A DNA stretch of 51,094 nucleotides from positions 1 through 51,094 of the forward strand of contig NZ_JAGYPM010000009.1 of assembly GCF_018343665.1 (NCBI RefSeq), written 5' to 3'. The first letter of the stretch is position 1. Each line of letters begins with the position of its first letter. Both the position numbers and the translations under genes were made by a program. Below, piece after piece: positions 25,259-33,842 of this stretch. Below the pieces are notes generated by a model that saw only the letters and a program-made list of their open reading frames with translations, was not told where the DNA came from and made no database searches. The DNA comes from Cytobacillus citreus. Its GTDB lineage: Bacteria > Bacillota > Bacilli > Bacillales > Cytobacillaceae.

Positions 25259-25690
25259 CTAGGCTGAGATTTGCAATTCCTTTAAAATATCTTGCAGTGT
25301 CTTTCCATCGACTTGCTGTAAAGGTACCGGTGGATTTGCAACATCAAAGTTTTGAATTAAGTAGTTTTTTTGAACAAAATTCATATCCTTAGCATCTACA
25401 ATTCCGTCGAAGTTAATATCCGAATCTCTGTTTCGAGCTTAGGAGGTTCGCTTTCTTCGGCTTCTTTACTTTCCTGGACAATTTTATCGATTTCCTCATA
25501 GACATTGACCTTTACCCTAGTGTCCACTTGGTCGCCCGCTACTTTATTAAAAATGACTTCAAAAATGTCCTTGTCTTCTGCCGCTGTGATGATTTCCTCG
25601 CAATTAAGAACATATTCAATAAAGGTTTCATTCGGTTGATTCACTTTCCCTGCATAATAGAGAATTCAGTATCTTGCAATTATATTAAAG
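25259..25690 (-). pseudogene. C-terminal wreck of a secreted protein with cohesin-like and dockerin-type modules
   Basis: The frame upstream reads ILYYAGKVNQPNETFIEYVL then DIFEVIFNKVAGDQVDTRVK VNVYEEID, with the F.V.FKA-type strands of cohesin domains. After a frameshift near 25430 follows RDSDINFDGIVDAKDMNFVQ KNYL, a calcium-binding dockerin type I repeat, and the frame ends at 25259. In aerobic bacilli this cohesin-plus-dockerin tail is mostly seen at the end of large extracellular proteases. The rest of the gene is gone. Confidence 0.65.
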
Positions 25691-25769
25691 GTTTTTCACT
25701 AGAACCCAATTTCTGGTGACGATGTCTATATCACTTGATTGAAAGCTATCTTTGCTTTGTTGACATCTT

Positions 25770-26645
25770 CTAATCAACCATTTCCCAAAATTGAGATGCT
25801 ACTTTGGAAATTAGTTGGTCTTTTAATTTTACTATTATAGGCTCTAGATGAAAATCAAATTGTTTCAATTCAAAAAGCGTTGTATGTTCTAAAAATGGTG
25901 ATGTGTAATCCATTCTTGGAATAACGGATAATCCTAGTCCTCTACTAACAAGTGCTACAACCATCCTTATATCTTTACACTCGATAATGATATTTGGCTT
26001 GACTTGATGTTCATCAAACGCTTTTAAGAGGTCTTCATTGAAGGAGAGTCCTTCCATTGCTCCAAGCATAATGAATGGGAACTGGGCAATCTGTTCAATC
26101 GTCACATGCTGTGATGAAAACGATGTTGCCCAACTTGTTGGTATAATCACAGCGGTTGGTTGTTTTTTTAATATTTTCATCTCATATTGTTTACTATTGC
26201 CCAATCGTAAAAGTAAGGCAACATCAATTTCTCTTTGTTCTAGTCTTTTTAATAATTCTTCTGAATTTCCTGTTACTATATTTATTTTAACATTTGGATA
26301 TTGTGTTCTAAACATACTAACATAGTCAATGAGCATATTCGAACATGTAGACGATACACCTATTCTTACTGTTCCTCCTATACCTTGTTCAATTTCTTGA
26401 ATTCGCTGCTTTACATCTTGAATTTGCATTAGCATTTGATTGGCATATTGGTATAGTATTTCACCGGTTTCTGTAAGCTCCCATTTTTGACGATATCGAT
26501 GAATTAAAGTTGTACCAAGATCATTTTCAAGCTTTTTTAACAACTGACTAAGCGGCGGCTGTGCGATATGGAGCACTTCTGCTGCTTTAGAAATACTTCC
26601 TTGTTTCACAATTTCTTTAAAGTAATATAATTGTCGAAAATCCAT
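25770..26645 (-). CDS. LysR-family transcriptional regulator
   Basis: 291 residues. The N-terminal winged helix-turn-helix is MDFRQLYYFKEIVKQGSISK AAEVLHIAQPPLSQLLKKLE. The effector domain (about 90-290) is the usual two-lobed periplasmic-binding fold. Divergent from the YczE-like membrane protein gene, with 140 bp between starts containing an AT-rich dyad (26672-26691), so regulation of that neighbour and itself is likely. The effector is unknown. Confidence 0.92.
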   Translation of the reverse strand: MDFRQLYYFKEIVKQGSISKAAEVLHIAQPPLSQLLKKLENDLGTTLIHRYRQKWELTETGEILYQYANQMLMQIQDVKQRIQEIEQGIGGTVRIGVSSTCSNMLIDYVSMFRTQYPNVKINIVTGNSEELLKRLEQREIDVALLLRLGNSKQYEMKILKKQPTAVIIPTSWATSFSSQHVTIEQIAQFPFIMLGAMEGLSFNEDLLKAFDEHQVKPNIIIECKDIRMVVALVSRGLGLSVIPRMDYTSPFLEHTTLFELKQFDFHLEPIIVKLKDQLISKVASQFWEMVD

Positions 26646-26671
26646 TCCATCTCACCATTATATGTTTTTTG

Positions 26672-26691
26672 ATATGATTAGTTTATCATAT
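26672..26691. promoter_or_regulatory. Probable LysR operator between divergent genes
   Basis: ATATGAT tagttt ATCATAT is a perfect 7-bp dyad with the T-N11-A character of LysR sites. It lies 27 bp upstream of the lysR start. Confidence 0.45.
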
Positions 26692-26785
26692 ATATATTTT
26701 TCATATCTTAAATTTAATGTTATATTTAATCCTATGTCTATAGTGATTATATTAATATAATATTATGTAGGAAGTGAGAAATATT

Positions 26786-27454
26786 ATGAATCATTGGAGC
26801 AGAACCTTGAAGCGTATCATCTTGTACGTGCTCGGGTTATTAATTATGTCGATGGGCATTAGCCTGTCGATTCAAGCAGGATTTGGGGTATCGCCTGTGT
26901 CATCATTAGCATATGCAAGTACACTAACGACTGGTTTATCGGTTGGTGTGACAATGGCGCTTGCAAATGTTTTATATATTATAATTCAAGTAATATTAAG
27001 TAAACGAATGGAGTTAAATGAATTTGTAGGCCAACTCATTATTTCGTTTTTATTTGGGTTTTTCATGGATGCAACGCTCTTCCTTGTACAACTTTTCCCT
27101 ACACCTGAAACCATCTTTGCTCGAATTGTAGTTTTAGTTGTTAGTTTATTTGTTATTGCGGTCGGTTTAATGGGCTATACAACAGCGAAACTTCCATTAA
27201 TGCCGTACGATGCGTTAACTTATGCAATTAGTGAAAAGTTTAATTTGAAATTCGGTAAAGCAAAAATTTTAAGCGATTTAATAAATATTTGTGTGGCTGG
27301 TGCAATCTGTGTAATTTTCATTCAATCATTAGGCTCAATCGGAATCGGTACACTAATTGCCGCCTATTTTATCGGCAAAATTTTGGGGTGGATGATACCA
27401 AATTATCAACCAACTCTTCTACACTGGGTATTTAAAACAGAGAAGGCTGCCTAA
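26786..27454 (+). CDS. YczE/YitT-type integral membrane protein
   Basis: 222 residues from the ATG at 26786 (AGGAAGTGAG upstream at 8 nt; a GTG at 26774 would sit on the ribosome binding site). Five or six membrane helices, with GLLIMSMGISLSIQAGFGVS PVSSLAYA at the N terminus and YTTAKLPLMPYDALTYAISE in the middle, as in the YczE family. YczE-like proteins in Bacillus are linked to lipopeptide production, but the biochemical role is not known. Divergent from a LysR gene. Confidence 0.85.
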   Translation: MNHWSRTLKRIILYVLGLLIMSMGISLSIQAGFGVSPVSSLAYASTLTTGLSVGVTMALANVLYIIIQVILSKRMELNEFVGQLIISFLFGFFMDATLFLVQLFPTPETIFARIVVLVVSLFVIAVGLMGYTTAKLPLMPYDALTYAISEKFNLKFGKAKILSDLINICVAGAICVIFIQSLGSIGIGTLIAAYFIGKILGWMIPNYQPTLLHWVFKTEKAA

Positions 27455-27622
27455 GTAATCATTATAAAGTACAGGAAAAGGGGGATGTCAAGTAACTCCA
27501 AAATATAAAATAAAAGTTAATTTTGGAGTTGTTTTTTGTTTACTTCACTTTTCTTTGATGCTAGACTAAAAAGTAGACACAGATTGTTATAATAAAATAA
27601 ACAACAATAATGGGGTGTCTAC

Positions 27623-27916
27623 ATGACCAAAGGTACTGGTAAACGTTATGATGAAACATTCAAAAAAGAAACAGTGAAGTATATTCTTGAGAACAATAAA
27701 CCAGTCGCACAAGTGGCGAGAGAAACTGGAATCAATACAAATACTTTACATGGATGGGTCAAGAAATATGGTGAACAGCCCGAGGTAAAGGCTGTACAAA
27801 CATTTTCATCTCCAGAAGCCGAACTAAAAGCATTACAAAAACAATTGCGTGATCTGGAGGAGGAAAACGAAATTTTAAAAAAGGCGATGCACTACTTCGC
27901 GAAAAGCCCTCGGTAA
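27623..27916 (+). CDS. IS3-family transposase OrfA
   Basis: 97 residues: helix-turn-helix (KKETVKYILENNKPVAQVAR to TNTLHGWVKKYG) followed by a leucine-zipper helix LKALQKQLRDLEEENEILKK. It binds the IS ends and acts as inhibitor or regulator. Near its end TTA AAA AAG forms an A AAA AAG slippery heptamer (about 27874-27880). A -1 shift there continues as GDALLREKPSVKYDFIHHHH into OrfB, giving the fused transposase. Confidence 0.95.
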   Translation: MTKGTGKRYDETFKKETVKYILENNKPVAQVARETGINTNTLHGWVKKYGEQPEVKAVQTFSSPEAELKALQKQLRDLEEENEILKKAMHYFAKSPR

Positions 27917-27954
27917 AGTATGATTTTATTCATCATCATCACTCCCAATACCGA

Positions 27955-28782
27955 GTGGAGAAGATGTGCAAAGTCCTGGGAGTTTCTAAAAGCGGCTATT
28001 TCAAATGGATAAAACGACCAAAGAGTAGCCGACAGAAAAAGCATGAGGAACTGTCTCAACAGGTCTTGAAAACTCACATTGAATTCAAGCAACGCTATGG
28101 AAGCATAAAAATTACAAAAATGCTAAACAAGCGAGGAATAAAAGTAAGCCAGCGTACAGTTTCACGCATCATGACAAAGAATAATTGGAAATCTTGCACA
28201 ACCAAAAAATATAAAGCTACGACCAATTCCAAGCACCATCATCCAATAAGTGAAAATGTGTTAAATAGACAATTTAAGGCGGACAAGCCCAACCAGTCGT
28301 GGGTTACAGATATTACGTACATCCCGACAAATGAGGGGTGGCTTTATTTGGCAAGTGTCATGGATTTGTATTCCCGCAAAATTGTCGGATGGTCTATGGA
28401 TAAAACGATGACAAAGGAGCTAGTGATGAATGCTTTAAAAATGGCGTACCATCGCCAGAAGCCTGGTAATGGGCTTATTCATCACTCCGATCGTGGCGTC
28501 CAGTATGCATCAACTGAATATCAGAAACTATTAAAACAATATCAGATGATTGGCAGCATGAGCCGCAAAGGAAACTGTTACGACAACGCTTGTATCGAGT
28601 CCTTTCACGGTATTCTTAAACGTGAACTCGTTTATCAAACTAGATACAGAACAAGAAATGAAGCCAGAAAATCGATCTTTGAATATATCGAATTCTTCTA
28701 TAATTCAAAGCGAATTCATTCAACTCTTGACTATCACACACCTAATGAATTTGAGAAAATGTATGTTCAAACAGTGGCATAA
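27955..28782 (+). CDS. IS3-family transposase OrfB (DDE integrase part)
   Basis: 275 residues as a free frame, but the same frame is open back to the slippery site near 27878, so it is expected mainly as an OrfAB fusion. The rve integrase core has the DDE residues in WVTDITYIPT, HHSDRGVQYAS and CYDNACIESFHGILKRELV. The N-terminal part has the HTH_21 segment KTHIEFKQRYGSIKITKMLN. All catalytic motifs are intact. Confidence 0.95.
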   Translation: MEKMCKVLGVSKSGYFKWIKRPKSSRQKKHEELSQQVLKTHIEFKQRYGSIKITKMLNKRGIKVSQRTVSRIMTKNNWKSCTTKKYKATTNSKHHHPISENVLNRQFKADKPNQSWVTDITYIPTNEGWLYLASVMDLYSRKIVGWSMDKTMTKELVMNALKMAYHRQKPGNGLIHHSDRGVQYASTEYQKLLKQYQMIGSMSRKGNCYDNACIESFHGILKRELVYQTRYRTRNEARKSIFEYIEFFYNSKRIHSTLDYHTPNEFEKMYVQTVA

Positions 28783-28788
28783 AATTTT

Positions 28789-28839
28789 CCTGCACAAAAA
28801 AGTTTAAAAATGGTTTTCTTTTAAACTTTTTTGTGCAGG
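28789..28839 (+). terminator. Long hairpin inside the IS3 right end
   Basis: A perfect 21-bp stem, CCTGCACAAAAAAGTTTAAAA with its complement, 8 bp after the OrfB stop. With its T-rich right arm it should terminate transposase transcription and block read-through into the IS. Confidence 0.8.
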
Positions 28840-29054
28840 CCACCAAGCGATAGCGCGGTAGAAAATCTGTGTCTATTTTCTTGACATAGTATCAATTAAT
28901 GCCCTTGGAAAGACGTTTTTTGCAAGTGACATCTAACTACGTTTTTAATATAGCCTTTGAAAAAGAAAAGACACCTCCAAAGATGCCTGTTTATGTCGTA
29001 GTATGGTCTCGTAGCAACATTGAACCCAAACTGTTAGTTGATTTACGTTGCATC

Positions 29055-29663
29055 TTATTTAATGGCTTTCTGTAATGCTTTTACGTATCTTTTAAATTCG
29101 TCTGTTGAATTTATCCGGTTTGCTCGACTAGTATCACCATTGATAAAAAATGCTCGTCTTTGTAAAGTACTAATCTCTACTTGAACACCCTTCCCTCTAG
29201 ATGTACGATTAGTGATACTTTTATGGTTAGTACCTGATAATCTATCTCTTGTAATTCCTGCGGAAAATCCTTCTCTTTTAAGTTCTTTTATCACCCTGTC
29301 TCTGAGATTGTAATCTAAACCACCGACCTGGGTATGTTTATTTGAAGTATCATTATACCCGTGTAACGCCATAGAATATAACGATTCGCATACCATTTTT
29401 AAAGCTATAGGTTCATCGAAATGGGTAGAAGTTATATGAAGAATACTGTTTCCGCTTGGCTTCATACCATCAAACTCATACCAGTTATAAAATGAGACCG
29501 CCACAGCTTTCACCACTTCCGATGTTCCCACTTCAATACCTCCGCCATGTGGAGTGAAAATGATGGTTTTAGATCCATTCACCTTATGATAACGAATATC
29601 ATAGTCAACTCCTTTTACCTCCGCAGCTGCTAATTCTTTATAATTTGCGTAAGTTTCAGCCAT
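29055..29663 (-). CDS. Poly-gamma-glutamate hydrolase (PghP-like zinc amidohydrolase)
   Basis: 202 residues. IIFTPHGGGIEVGTSEV carries the zinc-binding His and Glu, with IALKMVCESLYSMALHGYND and KGVQVEISTLQRRAFFI as further family motifs. This fold is shared by phage PghP enzymes that strip the poly-gamma-glutamate capsule of Bacillus hosts and by relatives in Bacillus genomes. No signal peptide. Its position next to a complete IS suggests a phage-derived or transferred gene. GAGGAGGGG precedes the ATG. Confidence 0.85.
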   Translation of the reverse strand: MAETYANYKELAAAEVKGVDYDIRYHKVNGSKTIIFTPHGGGIEVGTSEVVKAVAVSFYNWYEFDGMKPSGNSILHITSTHFDEPIALKMVCESLYSMALHGYNDTSNKHTQVGGLDYNLRDRVIKELKREGFSAGITRDRLSGTNHKSITNRTSRGKGVQVEISTLQRRAFFINGDTSRANRINSTDEFKRYVKALQKAIK

Positions 29664-29863
29664 TTATGCCCCTCCTCTTAGCCACTAATAAACTTAAATG
29701 ACCCAAAAGTTGGTTCGGTATGTTTCGAACTTCAAACCTTCACATATTCGCCTACAATTGGTCCAAGATTACACCCCATCCCCTTTTCCCTTCCTGCCTT
29801 CACTTGCTTTTGTGAAATATCCTACTTTATGTTTGAAAAGCTCCATATATGCTCATCTATGTT

Positions 29864-30039
29864 GCTTTGAAATAAAGTTTGATCAAAAAAATCCCACAAA
29901 CCAGCATTTTACAATAAAGAAAAAGAATCCATTTTGAAAAAAGATTGATCAAAATGGATTCTTCTCTAGTAGATTTAAGATTTGTTTTTATAAAAAAGAT
30001 TGATCATTTTTTACCTGTGTTGCTCAATAATAGCGCCCG
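29864..30039. repeat. 176-bp dispersed intergenic repeat, copy A
   Basis: Runs from GCTTTGAAATAAAGTTTGATC to ATAGCGCCCG and aligns along its whole length with 49318-49494. It includes a 15-bp hairpin AAGAATCCATTTTGA/TCAAAATGGATTCTT and three TTTGATCA-type motifs. No coding frame is conserved. It resembles a MITE or an RNA-type repeat; I see no clear terminal inverted repeats. Confidence 0.85.
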
Positions 30040-30123
30040 TTTGCGGAATATTGAGAATTCGGAAGGTGTGCCAAAATGTCTTCTCAGTAATTTTACTAAA
30101 TCCTCCGTTAGTTAAATACCACG

Positions 30124-31317
30124 CTATTCTTTAAAGGCACTTCCTGAGACATTGACTCTCTTTGATACAAAGAAATATACAAATACATAAACAAATAAAC
30201 TTCCAATTACAAGATAGTATATTTTAGCAGTAGAAGTATGAATGAACATTGCGAAATATTGAATAAAAAATTGTGTATATAATATAACCAAGACAAACTT
30301 TAAGAAAGAATCATTCATCTGAGATTTAGAAATAGGATAAAGTAATACACTTTGTTTAATTTCATGTTGTAAAGGAATTACTTGAAATCCAGTCATAAAT
30401 AAAATTAGGAGATTAAAAATCCAACCACTTGTTGGCATAGCATAATTAACAAATATACCAATTACAGTTAGTCTTAAATAAAGGTAAAAGTAATCATTAT
30501 ATCTTACAAACAAGTGTGAGTATAAATATACGAATGTACTACTTTGACTATATGGGATACAACTTTTCACAATCATAGTGAGCAAACGTCTATTCCGAAA
30601 AGAACGTTTAAGATTAGGAACATCCATGAAAATATTAATAAATTTAAAGTTTCTTAATAAGGCACTTTCTTCTTCAACTATTAGCCACTGCCAATTCAGA
30701 TTTCTTTTTTTTTCTATAAAATAAATTAAATAGACGAAATTTACACTCATTAAAACAAGCTCAAAAATCCAGTCATTTTTAAACAAAAAATAACACATTA
30801 AATATATTGAAAAAAACCTATTTAACCTATGTAACACAAATTGTACATGGTTCTCTAGCCATTGTTCAGTCCACTTCATTAAAATGTTATAAGAAACAAT
30901 CCCCACTATTAAAAAGAAGATTGGAAGATTTATATTAATTGTGTGTAAAAATAGGGATAATAAAATGGTAATTAAACTAAGCAATTTAATAACATCAATA
31001 ACAAAACTATATACAAGTGATTTAATAAAATACGACTTTAATTTCCATTGTAATGGCAACAAAAACATTATATCTGCCCTTTTAATAAATGTACGAACTT
31101 TTGTCTGTATTAAAATGAAGGTTACAAATAGTGATAAGATTACTTCAACGGATATTTGAGAAGGTATCCACTGAAGAAATAAATTAAAATAATAAATAAA
31201 GATACTACTAATGATCAGAAAAAAATAAACAACATTCGCACCAATTATTGAATAGTACCTAAACATTTTTCTATAATATTCCTGAACCCTTAAACGCCAT
31301 AATGTTTTTATATCCAT
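30124..31317 (-). CDS. ecsB: EcsB-type ABC transporter permease, without an adjacent ATPase gene
   Basis: 397 residues from the ATG at 31317 (MDIKTLWRLRVQEYYRKMFR). About ten membrane segments, and a length close to the 408 residues of Bacillus EcsB. The N-terminal LWRLR...YYRK...RYY pattern and the central PNLKRSFRNRRLL are EcsB-like. EcsAB affects regulated intramembrane proteolysis, secretion and competence in Bacillus. Normally the ATPase ecsA lies directly upstream; here there is none, so this is probably a second, orphan copy or a specialised paralogue. Strongly AT-rich coding. Confidence 0.72.
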   Translation of the reverse strand: MDIKTLWRLRVQEYYRKMFRYYSIIGANVVYFFLIISSIFIYYFNLFLQWIPSQISVEVILSLFVTFILIQTKVRTFIKRADIMFLLPLQWKLKSYFIKSLVYSFVIDVIKLLSLITILLSLFLHTININLPIFFLIVGIVSYNILMKWTEQWLENHVQFVLHRLNRFFSIYLMCYFLFKNDWIFELVLMSVNFVYLIYFIEKKRNLNWQWLIVEEESALLRNFKFINIFMDVPNLKRSFRNRRLLTMIVKSCIPYSQSSTFVYLYSHLFVRYNDYFYLYLRLTVIGIFVNYAMPTSGWIFNLLILFMTGFQVIPLQHEIKQSVLLYPISKSQMNDSFLKFVLVILYTQFFIQYFAMFIHTSTAKIYYLVIGSLFVYVFVYFFVSKRVNVSGSAFKE

Positions 31318-31420
31318 TAGTACACCCATACTTTCACTGAATAATATTCAAATTGCACTATATGTATAATTTAATTAGCATTTCAATAATCGGTGACCAA
31401 ACAACAAAGATAAAATTACT

Positions 31421-31903
31421 TTAAGTCCACACTCGATCCAATTTGTCTGAATAAAAGTTGATCGCAGTCTTATAGTTTAATATTTCTTCATCTTGTGTAT
31501 TATCTAATAGGCATTTCAGAAGTATCTGCATGGCATTTTGGTGCTCATCCAGGTTATATAAAGTCATCGAGTAGAAAACTTGGAGCGCCTGATTATTTGG
31601 AAATTGGTTAATGCCCTTCTGAAATACTTGTTTAGATTTTTCATATTCTCCTAATGTTCTATATGTACTTCCCAGTCCAATGAAGGCACCTTCTAAGGCT
31701 TGACCAGAAAGCCCCAATTCAATGGCAGCCTCATAATAGGGAACGGCTTTTGATTCTTCACCTAATAAGTCATAACTCCACGCGCATTGATAGTTCACGA
31801 TCGCATCCATTGGAAATTCCTTGACTAATTCTACTAGCAATTTATTCGATTCCACTTGTTTTCCTTCTTTACGTAATTCAATGGATCTATTTAATTTTTC
31901 CAT
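31421..31903 (-). CDS. Tetratricopeptide-repeat protein
   Basis: 160 residues, start ATG at 31903 (GGATGTG upstream). Three to four TPR units: YQCAWSYDLLGEESKAVPYY EAAIEL, FIGLGSTYRTLGEYEKSKQV FQKGI, FYSMTLYNLDEHQNAMQILL KCLL. Soluble protein-interaction scaffold. Related Bacillus proteins are annotated only as TPR proteins. Confidence 0.85.
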   Translation of the reverse strand: MEKLNRSIELRKEGKQVESNKLLVELVKEFPMDAIVNYQCAWSYDLLGEESKAVPYYEAAIELGLSGQALEGAFIGLGSTYRTLGEYEKSKQVFQKGINQFPNNQALQVFYSMTLYNLDEHQNAMQILLKCLLDNTQDEEILNYKTAINFYSDKLDRVWT

Positions 31904-31987
31904 CAAGTTTCACATCCTAATTAGAAAATTAGTACTTTTGATTAACATTATCACAAATTTGTAACAAATATCCACCTCCCACACTGT

Positions 31988-32026
31988 CCCTTTCAATCAC
32001 TTAACTCTATTTAAAGAGTGAAAGGG
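31988..32026 (+). promoter_or_regulatory. Hairpin that can cover the ribosome binding site of the next gene
   Basis: CCCTTTCA (31988-31995) is exactly complementary to TGAAAGGG (32019-32026). The latter contains the AAAGGG ribosome binding site of the gene starting at 32039. A folded leader would lower translation; possibly a thermosensor-like or protein-responsive switch. Confidence 0.4.
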
Positions 32027-32038
32027 TGGTGCAAAATA

Positions 32039-32821
32039 ATGAATTTTAAATCAGGGAGCATTGAAAACTTCAAAACTTTATCTCCATTTCAGGATCTAAA
32101 GGAATTCAACTGCCATATTGAAATGTGGCTAGCAAAATGTAAGCATGATTTTTCAAAGGGTGAGTTAGTTGCATTGAAACGGCTGGTCCGCTTTTCTGCT
32201 AAAATACCTGGAGTTTGTAATGCCAAAATCGGGACAATATTAAAGGCCATTCATGAAGAATACAATGGAAATGGCATTTCCCGCTCCACTTTTAAAAGAA
32301 TGATTATGAAGGCGTCAGAACTAGGTATCTTTACTGTCCACGAAACAGAAAGAAAAAATGGATCTCAGTCCAGCAATCTTTACGTGTTCAATCGTTTTCC
32401 TAAAAGTGAACCACCTAAAAGGGAAAAAATGAACCACCCTATTAAAACTAGTAATCTTTCTAAAACTAATATTAAAAAGAATAATAAACGTTCAGAAACG
32501 GACCTGGATTACACATTTACGAGTGATCATGTTCCACAATCTTTTGTTAATGTCGTAAAATGTTTTTACTCAGAAGCTGTAACCATAGAGGAATTTTGGC
32601 GAATGGCAAAAATAGCGGCATACCGAAATAATCGGGAAAATGAGATCGATCAGATCCTTTCTATTTCCATCCAATCATTTAAGCAGTTAATTCGCAAAAT
32701 GAAATCCAGTCGTAAAATTAATAAACCGATCGCCTATTATTATGGGATTCTTGAAAGAAAGTTTGATGAGCTTTATTTTGAGGAGCTGTATGAGTTAGGG
32801 TTTGTTGGTAATGTTCTTTAA
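32039..32821 (+). CDS. Winged-helix/HTH protein of unknown role
   Basis: 260 residues from the ATG at 32039 (AAAGGGTGG upstream). The N-terminal half contains a helix-turn-helix, IGTILKAIHEEYNGNGISRS TFKRMIMKASELGIF followed by a wing-like VHETERKNGSQSSNLYVFNR F. A basic linker (residues 125-150) follows, then a helical C-terminal domain. This layout resembles replication-initiator or primosome-type (DnaD-like) proteins of Bacillus plasmids and phages, but I cannot assign it. Monocistronic. Confidence 0.65.
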   Translation: MNFKSGSIENFKTLSPFQDLKEFNCHIEMWLAKCKHDFSKGELVALKRLVRFSAKIPGVCNAKIGTILKAIHEEYNGNGISRSTFKRMIMKASELGIFTVHETERKNGSQSSNLYVFNRFPKSEPPKREKMNHPIKTSNLSKTNIKKNNKRSETDLDYTFTSDHVPQSFVNVVKCFYSEAVTIEEFWRMAKIAAYRNNRENEIDQILSISIQSFKQLIRKMKSSRKINKPIAYYYGILERKFDELYFEELYELGFVGNVL

Positions 32822-33031
32822 TGAACGATTCTTTGCATCAAATTATTAAAACTATTGTACTTACGGCAGCAAATCGCCTATTAAATAATTTATGATGACC
32901 CCTGATTCAACATTTTGTTTTGCAATCAGTAATCCCTTTAATATGCAATGTTAATAAATGAGAATCAGGGAATTTATCATATTTAAATGATTTAAAAATG
33001 ATGTGGGCACCTCAACGATTCACTTAATTTA

Positions 33032-33658
33032 TTACATACCGCGAAGGCCCTTTAAAAACCTCACGAATACAATTGATGGATTTTCGATGTTTTTGGTTAT
33101 TTTAAAACCTTCGAGCAGTAAAGGTATTCCTGCTTTCAGGACCCCAATTTTGCCCTCCAAAACCTCTGTTCTACCTTCTAGATTAACAAAGCACGGCAGC
33201 ACCGTATATTGAACGCCTGGAGTAGCGTTCAGGTTAAAAGTCATTAAAAACCTTTTTTTCGAATTTCCAACAGGCGTAATCCTTACCATATTAGGTGTAA
33301 GACTATTTGTAGGAAGGAGATTCATATTACCTCTTTCAACAGTTGCAATGTCGGACGGTCTATCTAAATTATTTCTAATCCAATAATTTCTTACATTTGT
33401 TGCAGATTCCAAATCGGTCGGTTGGTCATAAGTTATTTCAATTTGATTAGGAGCTGTTTGTCTTGCAACGGTAAGAACTGGGTGAGGAACCATTTGAGGA
33501 TTTTGTCTACCAGTAGGCATCATTTGTCCTGAATACATTTGATGAGACATACCAGAGTAAGGCATCATTTGTCCCGAATACATTTGGGAAGGCATACCAG
33601 CATAAGGCATCATTTGTCCCGAATACATTTGGGTAGACATTCCAGAATAAGGCATCAT
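33032..33658 (-). CDS. Protein with N-terminal QMYSGQMMP repeats and a beta-rich domain
   Basis: 208 residues. The first 50 are three near-identical 15-residue repeats of the form MMPYSGMSTQMYSGQ; they are also 45-bp DNA repeats. Residues 58-208 form a domain starting HPVLTVARQTAPNQIEITYD QPTD, with Ig-like/SbsA-type character (ITYDQPTDLESATNVRNYWI, TPGVQYTVLPCFVNLEGRTE). No signal peptide. The Met/Gln/Tyr-rich repeats recall spore-coat or exosporium proteins, but that is only an analogy. AAGGAGG lies before the ATG. Confidence 0.75.
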   Translation of the reverse strand: MMPYSGMSTQMYSGQMMPYAGMPSQMYSGQMMPYSGMSHQMYSGQMMPTGRQNPQMVPHPVLTVARQTAPNQIEITYDQPTDLESATNVRNYWIRNNLDRPSDIATVERGNMNLLPTNSLTPNMVRITPVGNSKKRFLMTFNLNATPGVQYTVLPCFVNLEGRTEVLEGKIGVLKAGIPLLLEGFKITKNIENPSIVFVRFLKGLRGM

Positions 33659-33807
33659 TTGTTGTTTTCCTCCTTGAAAAAATGTAGTTATCTAACATAA
33701 TTAATTTATCAACGGGATTGATTAATGTTAAATAAATTCCATCAAATAAGTAAATCTGCAATTTCTGCTTATTCAACTATTAAGTGATAGCATTTACAAT
33801 TTTATAT

Positions 33808-33842
33808 AAAAAAAGCCGATCTCCTCATTTGGAAAGTCGGCC
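33808..33842 (-). terminator. Intrinsic terminator hairpin
   Basis: On the minus strand GCCGACTTTCC aaatga GGAGATCGGC is followed by seven T. It lies downstream of the phosphotransferase fragment and catalase region. Confidence 0.75.

Larger units (their letters stand above)
27556..28894 (+). mobile_element. Complete IS3-family (IS150-like) insertion sequence, 1339 bp
   Basis: Terminal repeats are TGATGCTA-GACTAAAAAGT at the left and, inverted, TGATACTATGTCAAGAAAAT at the right; both continue AGACACAGATT. OrfA and OrfB overlap in a -1 arrangement with an A6G slippery site. No 3- or 4-bp target duplication is visible (flanks TTCTTT and ATTAAT). An identical partial copy is at 1-162 in inverse orientation and a diverged relic at 38136-38537. 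Confidence 0.95.

Noticed and set aside
28800..28850. CRISPR-like or attC-like hairpin
   Set aside because: It is a single perfect stem inside the IS3 right end, directly after OrfB; no repeats with spacers and no integrase context.
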